The notes under the pieces were generated by a model, which made no database searches, was not told where the DNA came from, and worked only from the letters and a program-made list of their open reading frames with translations. From Sitta carolinensis (lineage: Eukaryota > Chordata > Aves > Passeriformes > Sittidae), in NCBI GenBank assembly GCA_032173965.1, contig JAVUNC010000004.1:25707001-25771000 (forward strand): DNA of 64,000 nt. Reading direction: 5' to 3'. Made by a program: the position numbers and the translations under genes. How positions within the stretch are numbered: the first letter of the stretch is position 1; every line of letters starts with the position of its first letter. This document shows positions 51,105 to 64,000 of the stretch, piece after piece.

Positions 51105-51106
<2 letters not shown>
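48681..51106. other. AT-rich DNA with one poly-A run
   Basis: A 19-bp A homopolymer at 48784-48802. A 111-codon minus-strand frame at 50508-50843 matches nothing that I recognise and is plausible by chance. No gene is supported. Confidence 0.5.

Positions 51107-51149
<43 letters not shown>
51107..51149. repeat. poly-T homopolymer, 43 bp
   Basis: Forty-three consecutive T, the longest homopolymer in the window. It could be the poly-A tail of a minus-strand retrocopy lying to its right, but I recognise no retrocopied gene there. Confidence 0.93.
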
Positions 51150-51150
<1 letters not shown>

Positions 51151-54100
51151 GTAGCCATAAGAATTACATTTAAGCAAAGGACTGTAATGATAAAAGTAAA
51201 TATCTCTTACAGGAAGCTAAGACAAAAGCTGTCAAAGAACTGGGTAGTAAATAGTCCTGAAATTGTTTTCTCTTCTTCATTTCAAAAGCTTAAGGCAAAG
51301 AATGTTAGACCTTTTACAAATGGAATTGTTTCCTGCAGGTCATGATGCTGTATTGAGTGCTGCTGGTCATGATGCAAGCATTAAACATGGTGAAACTATG
51401 GCTGCTGGCTCAGAGTCCTGCATAAGGAGGATTTCCAAATCAGGGACATTTGCTGGTTTCTGTCCACAAAAATTTGGAGTATGTCTTTCTATTTCCTCCA
51501 TTCACCTGTGTTGCCAGAGTTTTTTGACAGATGTTGCAAATTAAATAGTTTGATTTTTCTACATGACCCAGAAAGTGTAAAGGGGTCAAGGAGAGAAATG
51601 TGAAATACAAGTAAAAAAGCTGCTCTTAAACCTGTGATATCTACACTTCATTAGTTTTCACCTTGACATATTAATGAAATATGAACAATATTTCTATTCA
51701 ACTTTATATTATAACTTATGAATATTTTAATTAATGTCATATAACTTGTAGGCTAAATTTTGTTCCCATCAAGAACAATGGAAATTTTTACTATTACTCT
51801 CAACAGACTAAGACTTGACTCCACTTTACAGTTAATTTATCTCCTGCCTTTTGTTAAAAATTCTTGTTTGGATACTGGTTTCTTTCCACATAGCTAGTCT
51901 GTAGATAACTAATAATTTATTAATGCAAGTTTGAGGGGTTTTTTTCATTTTGTCATACTTTCTTAAATTTCATTTTTGCTGTGACCACTATAGAAGTCAA
52001 ACATCCAGGCTGTGCAACAGTGGAGAATATTTGAGCATACATATATGTATGTATGTACCCTACAACTATTAGGAATTATTGACTTAATGAAGTATCTAGT
52101 AAATTCTGTCAGGCAGCACTTCTTTCAATTTTTTATCTGTTTTAACCATAATTTTTTAATGATTACTCTAGACTTGTAGTGGAGACTCAAGTATTTCTCA
52201 CCCACTCAACAGGAGTGAGATACCATACATGATCCTAACCCTTAAACTGCTGCACAATTGCTATCATAATAAGCTTCATAGTGATGAAAAAGTCACCTTA
52301 GTAAAAGGCACATGGCAAACCCAGCAATATTTTAACACACTGTGAAAGATGGTTACTGTAGTCCCAGAAATATGATCTTAAAAATGTATGAGAACTGATA
52401 AATTTCAATTTTCTGTCATAATAGTTTAATTATTAACTAATTATTTTGAGAAGCATTTGTAAAACCACAATGAGCCACTCTGGTCTCTTGCTGACAGTGA
52501 TTCAGGATTCACAAATTACAAGTCTAAGTCCTCTGAGAGACTCTATCAGATAGTTTGCTTAGAGCACTAATTTCACCACTAAAGAAGGAATTCATTATGC
52601 TCTTCACTGAAAAAATGCAGTCAGAAGAGATTTTCTGTCTATGCAACCCACTACTTAAGTAGCAACATAGTGGCTAGAGCACTTAAAAAGAAGTGGAAGA
52701 AAAATTCGGCTGTCTACAATCAGTACCAAAAGTACAATATAAAAAAGGACACTGTCCCGTTTGCCTTCTGTGTTGTGGCAGTTTATGAATGCAAGTTTGT
52801 GAGCAGATTTCCTGCTGGAGTAAGCAAAATAGTTCCTTATAATAATAAATTTCATTATGGCTGAGAGAATGGTTTGAATTTTGGTCCATTCTCTATTTGT
52901 TTACAGTGTAGTCCTTGGCAGTAAAACTGCTATAAATCCAAAATCTATTATACAAATTGGATCCCTGATGTCCACTGAAAGTCAGGAAATACACATGTAA
53001 GTGTCTCATGACCAGAATGTAGCCCTGACAGTCATCATGTCATAACTATGCACAGAGGTAGACCATCAATCTCATATACATAGGACCAAAGAAGCAATAC
53101 TGATTTCAGGATGATGTTGCTCCAGTTATGGGCACAGTCTACCTCATGCCTTCACATTCTTGGAAACAGCAGTGGCATGTCTGTTTTCCCCATCAACACA
53201 GCCATGAGATCCACCTGCAAGTCAATGTATGGCAATCCCGGGCTCATTTAATACCAAGATGCCCATCAGGAATCTAAATATGATGACTGGTCACACAAAG
53301 TCTTTGTCTGCTGCTGAGGATGGCTGAAGGATTTGTAAGAAAGGTGTGTCTTTTGCAGCCAAGAAGGACACTGTAACTGGGCACACACTGGTCCTGGAAT
53401 GGCTGGTTTGTATGAGTAATATGTTGGAAAACTTAAGAAAGTAATGAACAACTTCTTGGCAATTTTGGGTGCTCTGGTCAATGCTTTGCATATCCAGAAG
53501 ATATGAACCTGCTTCAGGATGGATAACTTTGTCTGGTACATCTCATAGAATGAGGATAAGACAGTGATGGGCCTGAGGTACTGTCATGGTTTTCCAGTTA
53601 CATTCATGAGAAAAGCAGTAGAAGTGAAGCAGGAACAGAAGCACTGGAATTAACAGTATAAACAACAGGCTGTACATTTTTACAAAGGTTAAGCAGAATT
53701 TTCCATTATGTATCAGATATGTTAACAGTGCTAACATGTTCACATGCTATACATTCAGCAGACTGACATATAGCCCTTCTTCTTTAGATCATTTATATTG
53801 AAATATTTATAGGGGAACTCTGAAAGCAAGATATATATTAACAAGTTCGCGTAGTAGATACTGAAGACTAATCCTCACTAAAACACTCAATAAACTAATC
53901 AAACAACTGAAACTCAGATGGAGAAATGTTATCTCCCTTGTATCTTACTGACCTATGTGGTTTTTTGGATTAGTTTTTATACTGTAAGTATTTTTCCTCC
54001 TGCACCTTGTTTTATCGTCAAGTCAACAATTACATGATATTTCTTGCTTTTCTTTACTTCCGTGGTTTTGTCATGTCAACTTCTTAGCAAAAATATCCTG

Positions 54101-54566
54101 ATCTGAATTAAACCTTAAATCAGGAATAGCAGAAACTCATGGCAGGAGGTTCACCTGGTGAACATGATGTATGCTAGAAAAACCCCTGACTAGACATATA
54201 CAAAGTTCACTGGAAAACTGTTCCACCTGTCATGAAGTATGGATGAGACCAGTATGATCTGGTAAATGCTTATCTTTGGCAATTTGCACCTACTTCATTC
54301 TTCACCCAGGTATCAACACAATACAGATGAAATTGTTTACTCAAGGTCTGCCTTAACTTAAGGAGCCTTAATGCCACTCATCTTTCCCTCCCATGCTTTG
54401 TGAGATATTCTAAAAGCACTGCACACTTAACATACTCTTATTTGTTGTTCACAGCCCTGAATTAGCTTCAGCTTTATGAAGAATCATTCATGAAGTCTGG
54501 CACTTATCTTTCAACTGCTTCTGTGCTTGTTGTGATAATAGGTGTTTATATGTTAAGGAAACTCCC
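51150..54566. other. AT-rich DNA, nothing recognised
   Basis: About 3.4 kb with only short chance ORFs. A slightly less AT-rich patch at about 53100-53500 has no recognised coding content. Confidence 0.5.
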
Positions 54567-55035
54567 CTGCCCTTCCCTGCAGGAGCCGCTCACCTGTGCT
54601 CTCCCAGCGCAGCCGGGGCCGGGGCCCCTCGGCCGCTGCGCCCCCGCACTCGCACAGTCACCGCGGGCTGCCGAGCTGGCTCAGCCCCGGGCTGCCACAG
54701 AGAGCCTCAGGTGAAACAGTCCTTAAAGAATTGAATCTTGGTGCAGTAACTAAAGAACAAAACCAGCTCAAGCTGGTGCCTGTGAGGAGGAGCCCCGAAC
54801 AAGGGCCCCCCTGGGCTCTCGTCCCCACCCAGTGTCAGGGCGGCAGGGTCTGGAGCCCTCGTCCCCTGCCGTGTCTCAGGGCCCGGTGCCCCGGCCGGGC
54901 CACGGGTGCCCAGCCCTTGGCTGTGCCAAGGTCAGCGATTCCCGGCCCCTGCTTTGGGCTCCAGAGCTCAGCCCGCGGCTGCCGCTGCGCGCCCGGACAC
55001 CCGCACCGAGCAGATCCCTCTGCAGGTATAAAGGT
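54567..55035. promoter_or_regulatory. Isolated CpG-rich island, function unknown
   Basis: About 470 bp of GC-rich, CpG-dense sequence (roughly 30 CpGs by eye) in a region otherwise almost devoid of CpG. It has two GC-rich blocks (54567-54715 and 54781-55030) around a more AT-balanced middle. Splice-like signals frame both blocks: CTTCCCTGCAG before 54583, CAGGTGAAA at 54708-54716, and CTGCAGGTATAAAGG at 55021-55035. It may be a CpG-island promoter with a lncRNA first exon, or an unrecognised GC-rich repeat or LTR. Open frames in it are composition artefacts as far as I can tell. Confidence 0.45.
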
Positions 55036-56288
55036 GTAAAAATCCTCTCATTGTGTGTCTCACGCAACAGAGAGAACACTGATGTTCTATCATAAAATTG
55101 TGAAATCATGTTCGTATGTCAGGTTAAGACCAAACTTGGTTTGGGTTCAGGTTTTTGGGTTTTTTTTACTATTTCGTCTGAGGAAGGTGTTTGAACGTTT
55201 TAATTTAATGATGTGGTAGCTTGATTATTTGGTTAAATTAGGTACTTGAAGCCAGTCTATAGAGATTTATTTTCAATATTAAAGTATTTGTTTGAGATTT
55301 TATTTTATTTCTTTTCTTTTAATAGAATGCATCCTGATTCGAATATACTCTCTCTATTCCTACAAAACTTGTCTTAGGATGTATTGGTACCGCTATGATC
55401 CAAATTCTAATTAATAAAAGCTTGCTGAGAAATGGATGTGGATGATGGTGTGCATTATCTCCCATACCAAAACTTAAAGAAAAGACTGAAACTGCTGGCA
55501 CCCACTGTGGCTGCATTTGGTCCAGGCATCTCGAACTGGAAAAATGATAGAGGTAAAAATAAGTGTAATTTACATAACATACATACAGAAATCTTAGCCT
55601 GTCAGTGGCTTGGCAGAGAAGTTTGAATTTTAACCCCTATGAAAAATAATAAAATAATTTATCAATTATCTCTTCAAAGACCATAATTTCTTTCTGCTAA
55701 GAAGTTGCAGAAACCCTGCCTTGAAAAATAAAAAAAATAGCATTATTAATTAATTCAATATTTTAAAATAGTTTCTTGTAATATTTTGGATTAACCTTTA
55801 GAAAAATTTAACATACTTTAAAAATGTCCCTTCTGAAGAAATACCATAGACTTAAGAAGCAAATTTGAAAGGCTCTAACTTATTGTGCCAAATCTGCTGC
55901 CATCGAAAGCATCAATATTGTTATATATATTCTTTCTGGCACATCATTAAAATCCAAATATCACTATAGACATATAATTCTGCTTACTTCTTCTAAAGTT
56001 AAAATGAAAATAAGTCCTTCTCAGAGGAATCAATGTAGGTTTTTACAGAAAATGCAAAATACTTTTTGTTTATGTCAAAGATGAAAGAATAATTTTTCAG
56101 GTTACTATATACAAACTTTCTCCTCTCTGTAGTATTTGAAAACTCCAACTAAATCCCCCTGAAGAGAGTCAGTAAGATTAGACAAAAATGATGAGAATAG
56201 CCTCTAAGTATTTTTCCTGAAAGAATTCTGTAGCCACTTACTTTGTTATTTTCTTTGATAAGCACTATGATTTCCATTCCCAAAAGCC

Positions 56289-56320
<32 letters not shown>

Positions 56321-59300
56321 AAAAGAAAGAAAAGTAGAGTGCCTTTTGCAGCAACATATTGGCCTAGGATTTGATTTTGCAAATGATATGTAAACATTAG
56401 GAAATACTTGTTAGCTGCATTGGAGCTTCTTCTAAGATAAACATTAAGATGTATTGTATTTGATATTACTCAAGAGGGTGCAGGCAATCTGCATAGACTT
56501 GCTACTGCCTCTAAAAACAACATGAGGAAACAAACTCAAATGCAAATTCAAAAAAGGCAGTCAGCTCCCTAGGTGAACTTCTGGCTTAAATTTACTTATA
56601 ACTTTCTTTTCATCCCTCCTTTTGGAATATTTTCACTTAAATATGAAGGGAAAATGAGGATTTCATCATTCAAATAGATTCCACCCTGTTAGGTTTCAAC
56701 TCTTCTCTGTAGCTTTTAGAATCCATAATAGGGATGGTGACCCATTGTGCTCAAGTCACCAGAGATCTGCAAAAGTTTTTGGTATGCATTAGGCAGCAAT
56801 AAGTGGCAGAAAGAGTGCCTCTGCTATGTGTGGACTATGCAGCCCTGTTCCACAATGGAATGGATTGTGGATAGCAACCGTCTTTGATGTGTGAAGTTTC
56901 TCCTGGGTTTTCTACCCCACTTTTCATCTTAAATATGGAACATTGTCCTGTGGAGCTTGACAGCATAGATATCTGTGTACTGGTATAATATCTCTCACTG
57001 TACTACTATGAAGCTGAATATCTGGCACATCAAGGCTCTTTCATTGCTGGTTTTCTGTACATTAAGTTGCTAATAAACCCTACAGCACCCCACCTAACAT
57101 CCTGCTCCCCTGCTTTGCATTCGCTGTATTTAATCTGTTCGTTTAAAGTGGTAGGGTACATAGTCGGTTGGTATTTTATTGGCTTTCTCCAGCCAGACAA
57201 TAGATTCTAGTGACTTTGGCTCAGTTGAACTATTGTTTCTACAAAGCCTAAATTAGGCAAGCAAACAGATAAAGAGGAAAGTCAAAATGGTGGGCAGCAT
57301 TTTCTAAGACAACATGTAAGGCTACGTGCATCACTTATGCCTTAATTAAAAGGCCATCTTGAGATAACCATTTTGTATCTTGGCTTTACTATGGCTACCT
57401 TCTTTGACTCCCTGTATGCCTCCTTAAAACACCAGCACCTCCTTTTTACACCACCTGTGCAATGGTTCTTCTTCACAGCACAACCTCCTTTTTTCCTTCT
57501 GACCTGCTGCTCTGCTCCAAGGACATTTCTGTTCCCTTGTGATACTCTGTTGTTGGCTATGGAATCCAAGCAGCATGATAAAACATTGTGAGGTACCAAT
57601 CCTAAAGTCTAGGACATGGAATTGTACAGGAGAGAAGATGGGATCCTGGTGGTGTACTTGGCCCATTGAAACTAGGGATTAAGTTATGTAGGAGATAGGT
57701 ACATCCATAGAGCTTAATTTTTAGAAGTTACCACTTCTTTATTTAAATTAAAAGAAAGTAAAAAATGAGACTAAGACAAATATCTCCTCTTATGTAGATG
57801 TGAGTATTGCCACAGAAATCCAAACTGATTTTGCCAATATCTCTGCTGGTGTTATGTGACTAGGTTACTGGAGAGAACTTTCTCACCCAGGTATTTTCTT
57901 ATGCAAAACTGCATTCTGGGTTTAGATACGTTTCATGCAGAGATCCTGTTATCTACGAGAAGGCTTTCCCTTTAGCTCTACTATGTGGATGTCCCGAGTT
58001 CAGAAGCTATTTTCTGGATTCATAAAGCATGTCCTGATCTTGCTGCCTAAGTCTTGCAGATGCTGGTATTTACCATTCTGCTCCATTTGTGGCAACAGCA
58101 GGTTGGATTAGAACTGTAAGGTTTGTTATGGGAATAAAGGAGTATGTCTTGAGTTCTGACTCTTAGGCTTGACAGATTTGTTTGCTGACAAACATTCACA
58201 GAGTATGGCAGTTCTCACCAACCTTTAGGAAGAATATGAATATAGGTTTGTTTTTGTTGCTGTTGAACTATGCTTGGCCTGAAGTTCTGAATTTTTTTGT
58301 TTTGAATCTAAAATAAAGATGGAACTATAATTTATCTAATAACTTATTTTCATTAATAAATAGAGCCTTTTCTCCTATCTATCAAAGATATAAATACTTG
58401 TCTGGTTGATCTTTATATTTTTTCAGCTGAATCAGAGATCCAAATATTTAATGACATGGTTCAAATATGTGTCAAGGGGTCTTTAAGTCTGAAAACTTCG
58501 GAAAAGAGAATATGTATCCCTATCTGGAAGATTCAGCAGAAGATGCATATTATTCATTATACCAGTATATAATTATACTTAGGATTTGAATGCTGAGGAA
58601 AAAATAACCAGCAAAAGCACATAATACTTTAAGTATATTCTTACGGGAAAGGTAAGGATTATTTTTTGTGTTTGCAAATGCTTATGCATCTCACAGGTTT
58701 TGAAACAGAGTTGTTTCTGATACATATTTTCCCTTCAAGAGGGAAATCTGCATTTAAAATTTGACCAGCTGCTGAACTGTCTGCTTCTTTAAAGCCTGAT
58801 ATATGCTTTGAGTTTGGTTCCTGTCATGTGCAGAAAGATGGCCACAGAGCAACATCTTTTCAATTTTTTTTCCAAGGTGTGCATGAGGTGTAAAACATGT
58901 CTTCTGAGTCTCATGAGGAGTTAAAATCTGTAAAAAAATACCTGATTTTAATAATCTCCTCCACTATGCAAAGTTATGTGATTTATTTCAATTTTCAACA
59001 GTTTTTTACTAAGGTATCCAATTTCCCTGTGGCCCCTGGTTATTACTCTTTCAGAACTATTTTAGTCTATCCTGCCACTGATTCTTAATGTCTAGTACCA
59101 CTTAAGCAGGAAACAGCTAAGTTATAAGTACTATTGAGTAAGTCACATACATACACTGAACTTAGTCTTCAAAAAATATTAGGAACAGCTTTAAAAGAAC
59201 ATGATCAAGGTTAAGAATCTCACATCTTGACAGTCCAAATCTGAAAAAAATGTTCTGTTTTATTGGGGAGTATTTTAAAAGCATAAAATACCATTTGGAA

Positions 59301-61653
59301 AAGCAGAAGGGTCAACCTTGCAATGTCCCTGTAATGCTTCTCAGGTAGTTTACATTAATGACCCATGTCTAACAAATTTCCCAATAATCTTGAATAGGAA
59401 CCTTGGTTAACTTTGTTTCATTTTATTTTTCAGTTAAGCACCATTTCATTGGGTAAGATTATATTCTGGTACATGTAAAATATCTCTGCCAATACTTCAT
59501 AAAAGCAGTATCTTCATCTCATTTTGTGTAATGGAAGGAGGCCTTCTTTGTTAATTAGATGCAGCACAAAATGGACTGATCGAATTGAGTTCTGGGTATT
59601 GGTCAGACATCCTGCGAAAAATGCTGGGAAAAGAGAGGATTCATTTTTCCAGATAATATGTGACAAAGGACAAGATTTTGCCATGTCTTCTATTTTTACA
59701 GATTTTCAATTCCATCCATATTCATAGTAGAACTTTTAATGAAACTTATTTTTTATTGAAGAGAAACTGTTTATACTTTTTAAGTAATACAAAATATAAT
59801 TAATTTAAAAGCAAATTCCTATAGCTCAGAACTCTCTGTAAAGTACTTTGAAATTTCTTAAATAAATTCAAGTGACATAAAAATGCTCACTGTTGAACGT
59901 AGAGATAAAAATAGAGGTCTTATAAAAAGGAAAAAGAATGAGAAATTAAATGCTACAATGATACAGGGAGGGGGTTATCAAATGCTTTTGGGTATACGCT
60001 GGGAACTCATCTGAGTTAACTTAAACATCTGCAAGTTATTTGTCTAGACTTAAAATGTCAACCCAGATCAATGTCATCTTCAGGATATAGTGACCTTCAG
60101 GACCACACAAGGAAAATATGCACCTTTAGAGGACAAAACACCTCCTGCAAGGACTAGAGTACAAGACTGGTTGAATTAACGAGAGTGACCTTTACCTCCA
60201 TTAACCGTATGGATATCTGAACAGTCACCAATTTGGATTTAGACAACTAAAAATTAAGCATTCAAAGATAAATATTTTTCATTTTTATTTTCTGAAACTG
60301 TACTTTAAAGAATGTTTTCCATCCATATTATACTTTATTATGTAAGAGTGATGTAGAAGTGAAGCAATACAGTCCTTACTCATTTATGCTTTCATTCATT
60401 CATTCTGCTCTAATCTACTTAGTTCTGCACCTACTTGAAAGTGCTCTAATAAAACAAATTATTCTGGAATCTTCTACCTGTTTTGAGGTTTCAGGCTAAG
60501 ATTTCAGGTTCTTGTGAAGACTGAACTTCTCGGATTTCCTACACAAATTCAGCCACTGCAGTAATCCCAGAGCCCTGATATTCATATTTATTCTTATGCA
60601 GGCAGTAATTGAGACTAAAGGAGCTTTCATTCAGTTATGTAAAGGACAAATACAAATGAAGCAACTACAAAAATCGTGTTTCTACCCTCTGTAAAATCCA
60701 TATAGTCCTAGTGGCAAATATAGGATAAATTGTGCTGGAAAAGCCAAAGTATCTGCGCTTTGAAAATTTGCACTCATTAGAAAGAAAATACCATGAAAAA
60801 ATTTCTGAGAAAGATAAATACAGAGAAATTTTCAATGCATTCTTGTTATCGCTTTCTCTCATTACTGTTTTTGTCCTGATTGGCAGAATGGACAAAGAAT
60901 ACCCTTCAAAGTCATAAGCTGCTGAAGTAGATTTTCTATGATGTTAGAAAATGGAATATGTCTTGATTGAAGACAGATTCTAACTAGGAAAAAGAAAAGG
61001 AAAAAAAAAATAAAAAGAAAAATGGAAATCAATGCCATCCTGTTCTTAGATGAAGCTGTAAGTGTTACTTACAGGACATATGCTCTGTTTTGAAAGTCTT
61101 GACTGGTGCTGGCTTACAAAAGGTGATATCATAAACATAATTTCCCACAAATCACTGTTTTTTCTCTCTGAGCAGAGCCATCATTTCTGTAGTCCCAGGC
61201 AAATTAGATGGAATGTATAGGGGACAGTGAATTCTACTGCTTTCTCTGCCCCAAAGTGAGGAAAAAGCATATTTGTCTTTAATGTTCAAAGAATAATTTC
61301 TGTTGCTAAGGAAAAACCTCACTAAAGACATGCTCTTTTGTTAAATTAGATTTTTGGCTTTTCGTCCGAAATCTTAAAACAAAAATAGCAGTGTTTGTAA
61401 GCATGACTTTATATATCAGGATGAGAGAGCTATTATTTCATAGTTCCATAGACTTTAAAAAGCAAATATGGAAAAAATATATATACAAATTTGAAACAGA
61501 ATCTGGTACTCTGTGGAACTCGTTCCCAAAACTGACCTAATTTTCATAAGCTTTCCAAAGAAAACCTTCAGATCTCAGGGGAATCCATGCATTTCTGCGA
61601 AAGGCAAGGTATAACAAAGAAATAAATTGTTGAAGTTTTGGGATTATTGTAAA
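55036..61653. other. AT-rich DNA with one poly-A run
   Basis: About 6.6 kb without a recognised gene or transposon. An A28 run with a GAAAAGAAAGAAAAG tail lies at 56292-56335. Confidence 0.5.
56292..56319. repeat. poly-A homopolymer, 28 bp
   Basis: Twenty-eight consecutive A followed by an A/G-rich tail. No retrocopied gene is recognised upstream. Confidence 0.92.
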
Positions 61654-61712
61654 TTCCCTTCCCTTCCCTTCCCTTCCTTCCCTTCCCTTCCCTTCCCTTC
61701 CCTTCCCTTCCC
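61654..61712. repeat. (TTCCC)n microsatellite
   Basis: About eleven to twelve TTCCC pentamers with one missing C near 61675-61680. On the minus strand it reads GGGAA and produces Gly/Arg/Glu/Lys frames that are artefacts. Confidence 0.95.
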
Positions 61713-61830
61713 ACTTTGCTTTCATTCTCAGATTGGGAAAGAAATTGCTTAGAAACCAAATAGATGAAGGATATGTGCCATGATAATTTCTTATTCACTC
61801 ATTTCTGTGTGATTTTTGCATGTGAAAAAG

Positions 61831-62370
61831 AATCGTAGAATCAGAATAATTGTATGGCTGAGGTTGGGCAGGTCTAGTCCCTTAATCATCCATCCTTTTA
61901 CGCCAAGCTGCTATCCAGCTGCCAGCTCCCAACATACACTGCAGCACAGGACTGTTCCTTCACGGGTATGGGCTTTTACACTTGACCTTGCTGAACTTCA
62001 TGACACTCCTGTGGAACCACTTCTCCAGACTGTGGGGGTCCCTCTGGATGGCAGCCTGACCCTCTGGTGCATCAGCTGTTACTCATGCTTAGGTGTAACC
62101 TGTAGCCCTGCTGAGGGTACATGCTGCCCCATAAGCCAGATCCTTAATGAAGATGTTCAGGAAGTTTGAACCCAATGCTGAGCTAAGGGGTAGCCAGTCA
62201 CACACTTTTGAGCCAGCCTGTACTTCACTTATCTAACTTATATTTCATCAGCTTCTTCATTAGGATCTGACAGATTCTGTTTTGGAAACTTTACTGAAAT
62301 CTAACTGTCCTTTCTTTTGCTTAGCATTTCTTCTATATTAACGTGTACCAAACAAACTTAATTATATGGC
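61831..62370 (-). mobile_element. CR1 LINE fragment, minus strand
   Basis: It starts with AATCGTAGAATCAGAAT, the reverse complement of the CR1 octamer end. It continues with text typical of antisense CR1: CTTGACCTTGCTGAACTTCA, GGGTCCCTCTGGATGGCA, TTAATGAAGATGTTCAGGAA, ATATTTCATCAGCTTCTTCA, and CCAAACAAACTTAATT at the far end. It covers the 3' UTR joined to part of the reverse-transcriptase region with internal losses. The 117-codon plus-strand frame inside is antisense to the element and not a gene. Confidence 0.82.
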
Positions 62371-64000
62371 CTGGGCTGGATTGACAAGCAAGGCCAAGGA
62401 AAAGTGGTTCTGGTTGAAGACATAGATTTGATAGTAAACTATACTCTTTTAAAATGATGATCATAAGGACAACAAAAGATAAAGAAGATCTATGTTTGCC
62501 TGGTAGCAGCAATTTTGTCCTAGACCTCGTATTTCATGGGTGAATCCTAAATACACTTAGATGTGAGATAAATGCTGCATTTCTTCAGAAATAGTGTTTG
62601 CTCAAGGTATGAACAGAAGTGGAACTGTAGTTGTATGGCAATGTGACAGATGAGATGTGTCTTGAACTGTGCTCCCAGATCCTACTGCAGTTAATTATCT
62701 GCTGTTGAAGCTCTCAGTCTCAACAGACAGAAATTAGGTATTTTCTAAAATTAGATATTTTCTGGTATCGACTGAACCAGCTGATGTCATGGGCTATCCC
62801 AGAGCCACTTCATGGCCTAAAGAGAAAAAATACTGTACTCTGTTTAACAAATCTATTTAGATTTGTGTTGGTTTAAGACAAATCTGAACAAATCTACTAT
62901 GATAAGCAAAAAGGCCACAGACATTTTTTCTAATGTATAGGTCTCCATATATTAATTACTTTGTGTAAATTTCAGAATGATCTATTATTTACACAATTTA
63001 AAGCTGTTTCTTTTTCTAAAAAAAAAGTATGTGTAAAATTTACTGAGATCTATGCAACTCTTTTTGTTAAACAGCAATGTAAAATCCCTTGCCTCTATTT
63101 GTCAACATATTCCTAAAACTTGTGAATTTAACTGAAAAACTTATGTGGGACCTAAAAGATTTTTACTTTATTAAACTGTGTGGAGTTCTAACTTTTCTAT
63201 CAGTTCTACTGTGAAATGACAGGTGGTAACAGGTTTAAGTTAACCACTTCTTAAATATGTTGTCTGGAAATACATTAATCTCTACTGAAGACTGATGCAA
63301 TCTATAGAATGAAATGGTTCTCTTACTTTTATCTTTTTCTGGCCAGTGACAAGTAAGCTGCAATTTTCCAGGAAATGATAGGATGTATAGATATCATTAG
63401 GGCTATATACTGGGTAAAAAAATACAGATTTTTACATTTTTAATTTTGACTCTTGAATCTATACTGGTTCTCTATGTACCAATATCCTTCTTGAGACAAT
63501 GAGATTTAAGGATGTTCATTCTGACACAAAGACACAGATACTGTTTTATTTTTATCTTGTGTACTTCTTTTTCCTGTAGTTGTTTGAAATGCAAAGGAAC
63601 AAGAAGACAAGAAAGGCTGATAATCTTACTGAAATAATAATAAACACCAAGCTTTTGTTCTCAGATTCCTTCAATAGGATTATGTTTCCAACAGCATTGG
63701 TAATGTAACCAAAGAAAAAAACAATTTTTTTTCTTATTAGTAGCATCTTTGGGGAACATTAATCTCTGAATAATTGAGAACCACTGGCTAAGATGTTAGC
63801 TTTAAATGACACATTAGTAGCTGTCATTTAAATTTATAGTTAAAGCTGTAATTGAGAGTAACACCAGAAGGTAACTACTCTGTCATTGAATTTTTACTAC
63901 TTTATTAAATTACTGACCTGATGCAACTCTGCACCTGGCTGAGATGTATCATCGCAATATATTGGAATCTTTTTACCACATAAGGGTAAAACCTGTGATT
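62371..64000. other. AT-rich DNA, nothing recognised
   Basis: Sequence to the window end with no supported exon, RNA gene or repeat family. Confidence 0.5.

Noticed and set aside
53266..53541. Possible decayed gene copy on the minus strand
   Set aside because: A 91-codon frame followed by more open text looked coding-like, but I could match it to no protein.
58897..59088. Passing resemblance to a taste-receptor fragment
   Set aside because: Only a few residues (a KSVKKYLILIIS-like stretch) resemble the family. The frame is 63 codons with no conserved motifs around it.
61816..62169. 117-codon plus-strand frame
   Set aside because: It is antisense to the minus-strand CR1 fragment.
1..64000. 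tRNA, rRNA, CRISPR array, operon, phage or plasmid functions
   Set aside because: None seen. Composition and repeats are those of a bird nuclear genome. tRNAscan-SE and Infernal would be the decisive test for small RNA genes.

Overview
This is a 64 kb AT-rich stretch of vertebrate nuclear DNA with no convincing host protein-coding gene. The repeats point to a bird, most likely a songbird. There are five 3' fragments of CR1, the dominant LINE of birds and reptiles, and several long terminal repeats (LTRs) whose text I recognise as common in passerine genomes. Family assignments rest on recall, not on a database search. Nothing looks bacterial or phage-like: there are no operons, ribosome-binding sites or long coding ORFs. 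The long reading frames that do exist are tandem repeats or transposon relics.

Layout. 1-12.3 kb: AT-rich unique-looking DNA. 12.3-14.1 kb: two hexamer microsatellites, then a composite of a CR1 3' scrap, a piece of LTR, and fourteen exact-length copies of a 20-bp minisatellite. 14.7-15.3 kb: an LTR with CCAAT and TATA boxes and an internal duplication. 21.1-21.7 kb: CR1. 24.28-25.61 kb: a complete solo LTR with a perfect 5-bp target duplication. 27.9-28.5 kb: probable LTR with a 37-bp T run. 28.9-29.6 kb: CR1 followed by an A/C-rich tract. 30.53-31.89 kb: a second complete solo LTR, minus strand, carrying a roughly 40-bp GC-rich minisatellite. 35.72-35.80 kb: a near-perfect 82-bp palindrome flanked by TA. 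40.0-40.2 kb: a scrap of the same LTR family as the 30.5 kb element. 42.0-42.4 kb: an open frame crossing a consensus splice donor. 47.26-47.75 kb: LTR abutting a CR1 that keeps reverse-transcriptase motifs (47.75-48.68 kb). 54.57-55.03 kb: an isolated CpG-rich island. 61.65-62.37 kb: a (TTCCC)n microsatellite and a minus-strand CR1. The rest is AT-rich and featureless to my eye, and is either intergenic or inside a very large intron.

No genes are seen working together. The main activity visible is retrotransposon insertion, recombination of proviruses to solo LTRs, and tandem-repeat expansion inside LTRs. The items most worth checking are the palindrome (a possible MITE or hairpin RNA), the CpG island, the 20-bp minisatellite and two exon-like segments. 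I did not find an undescribed multi-gene system.
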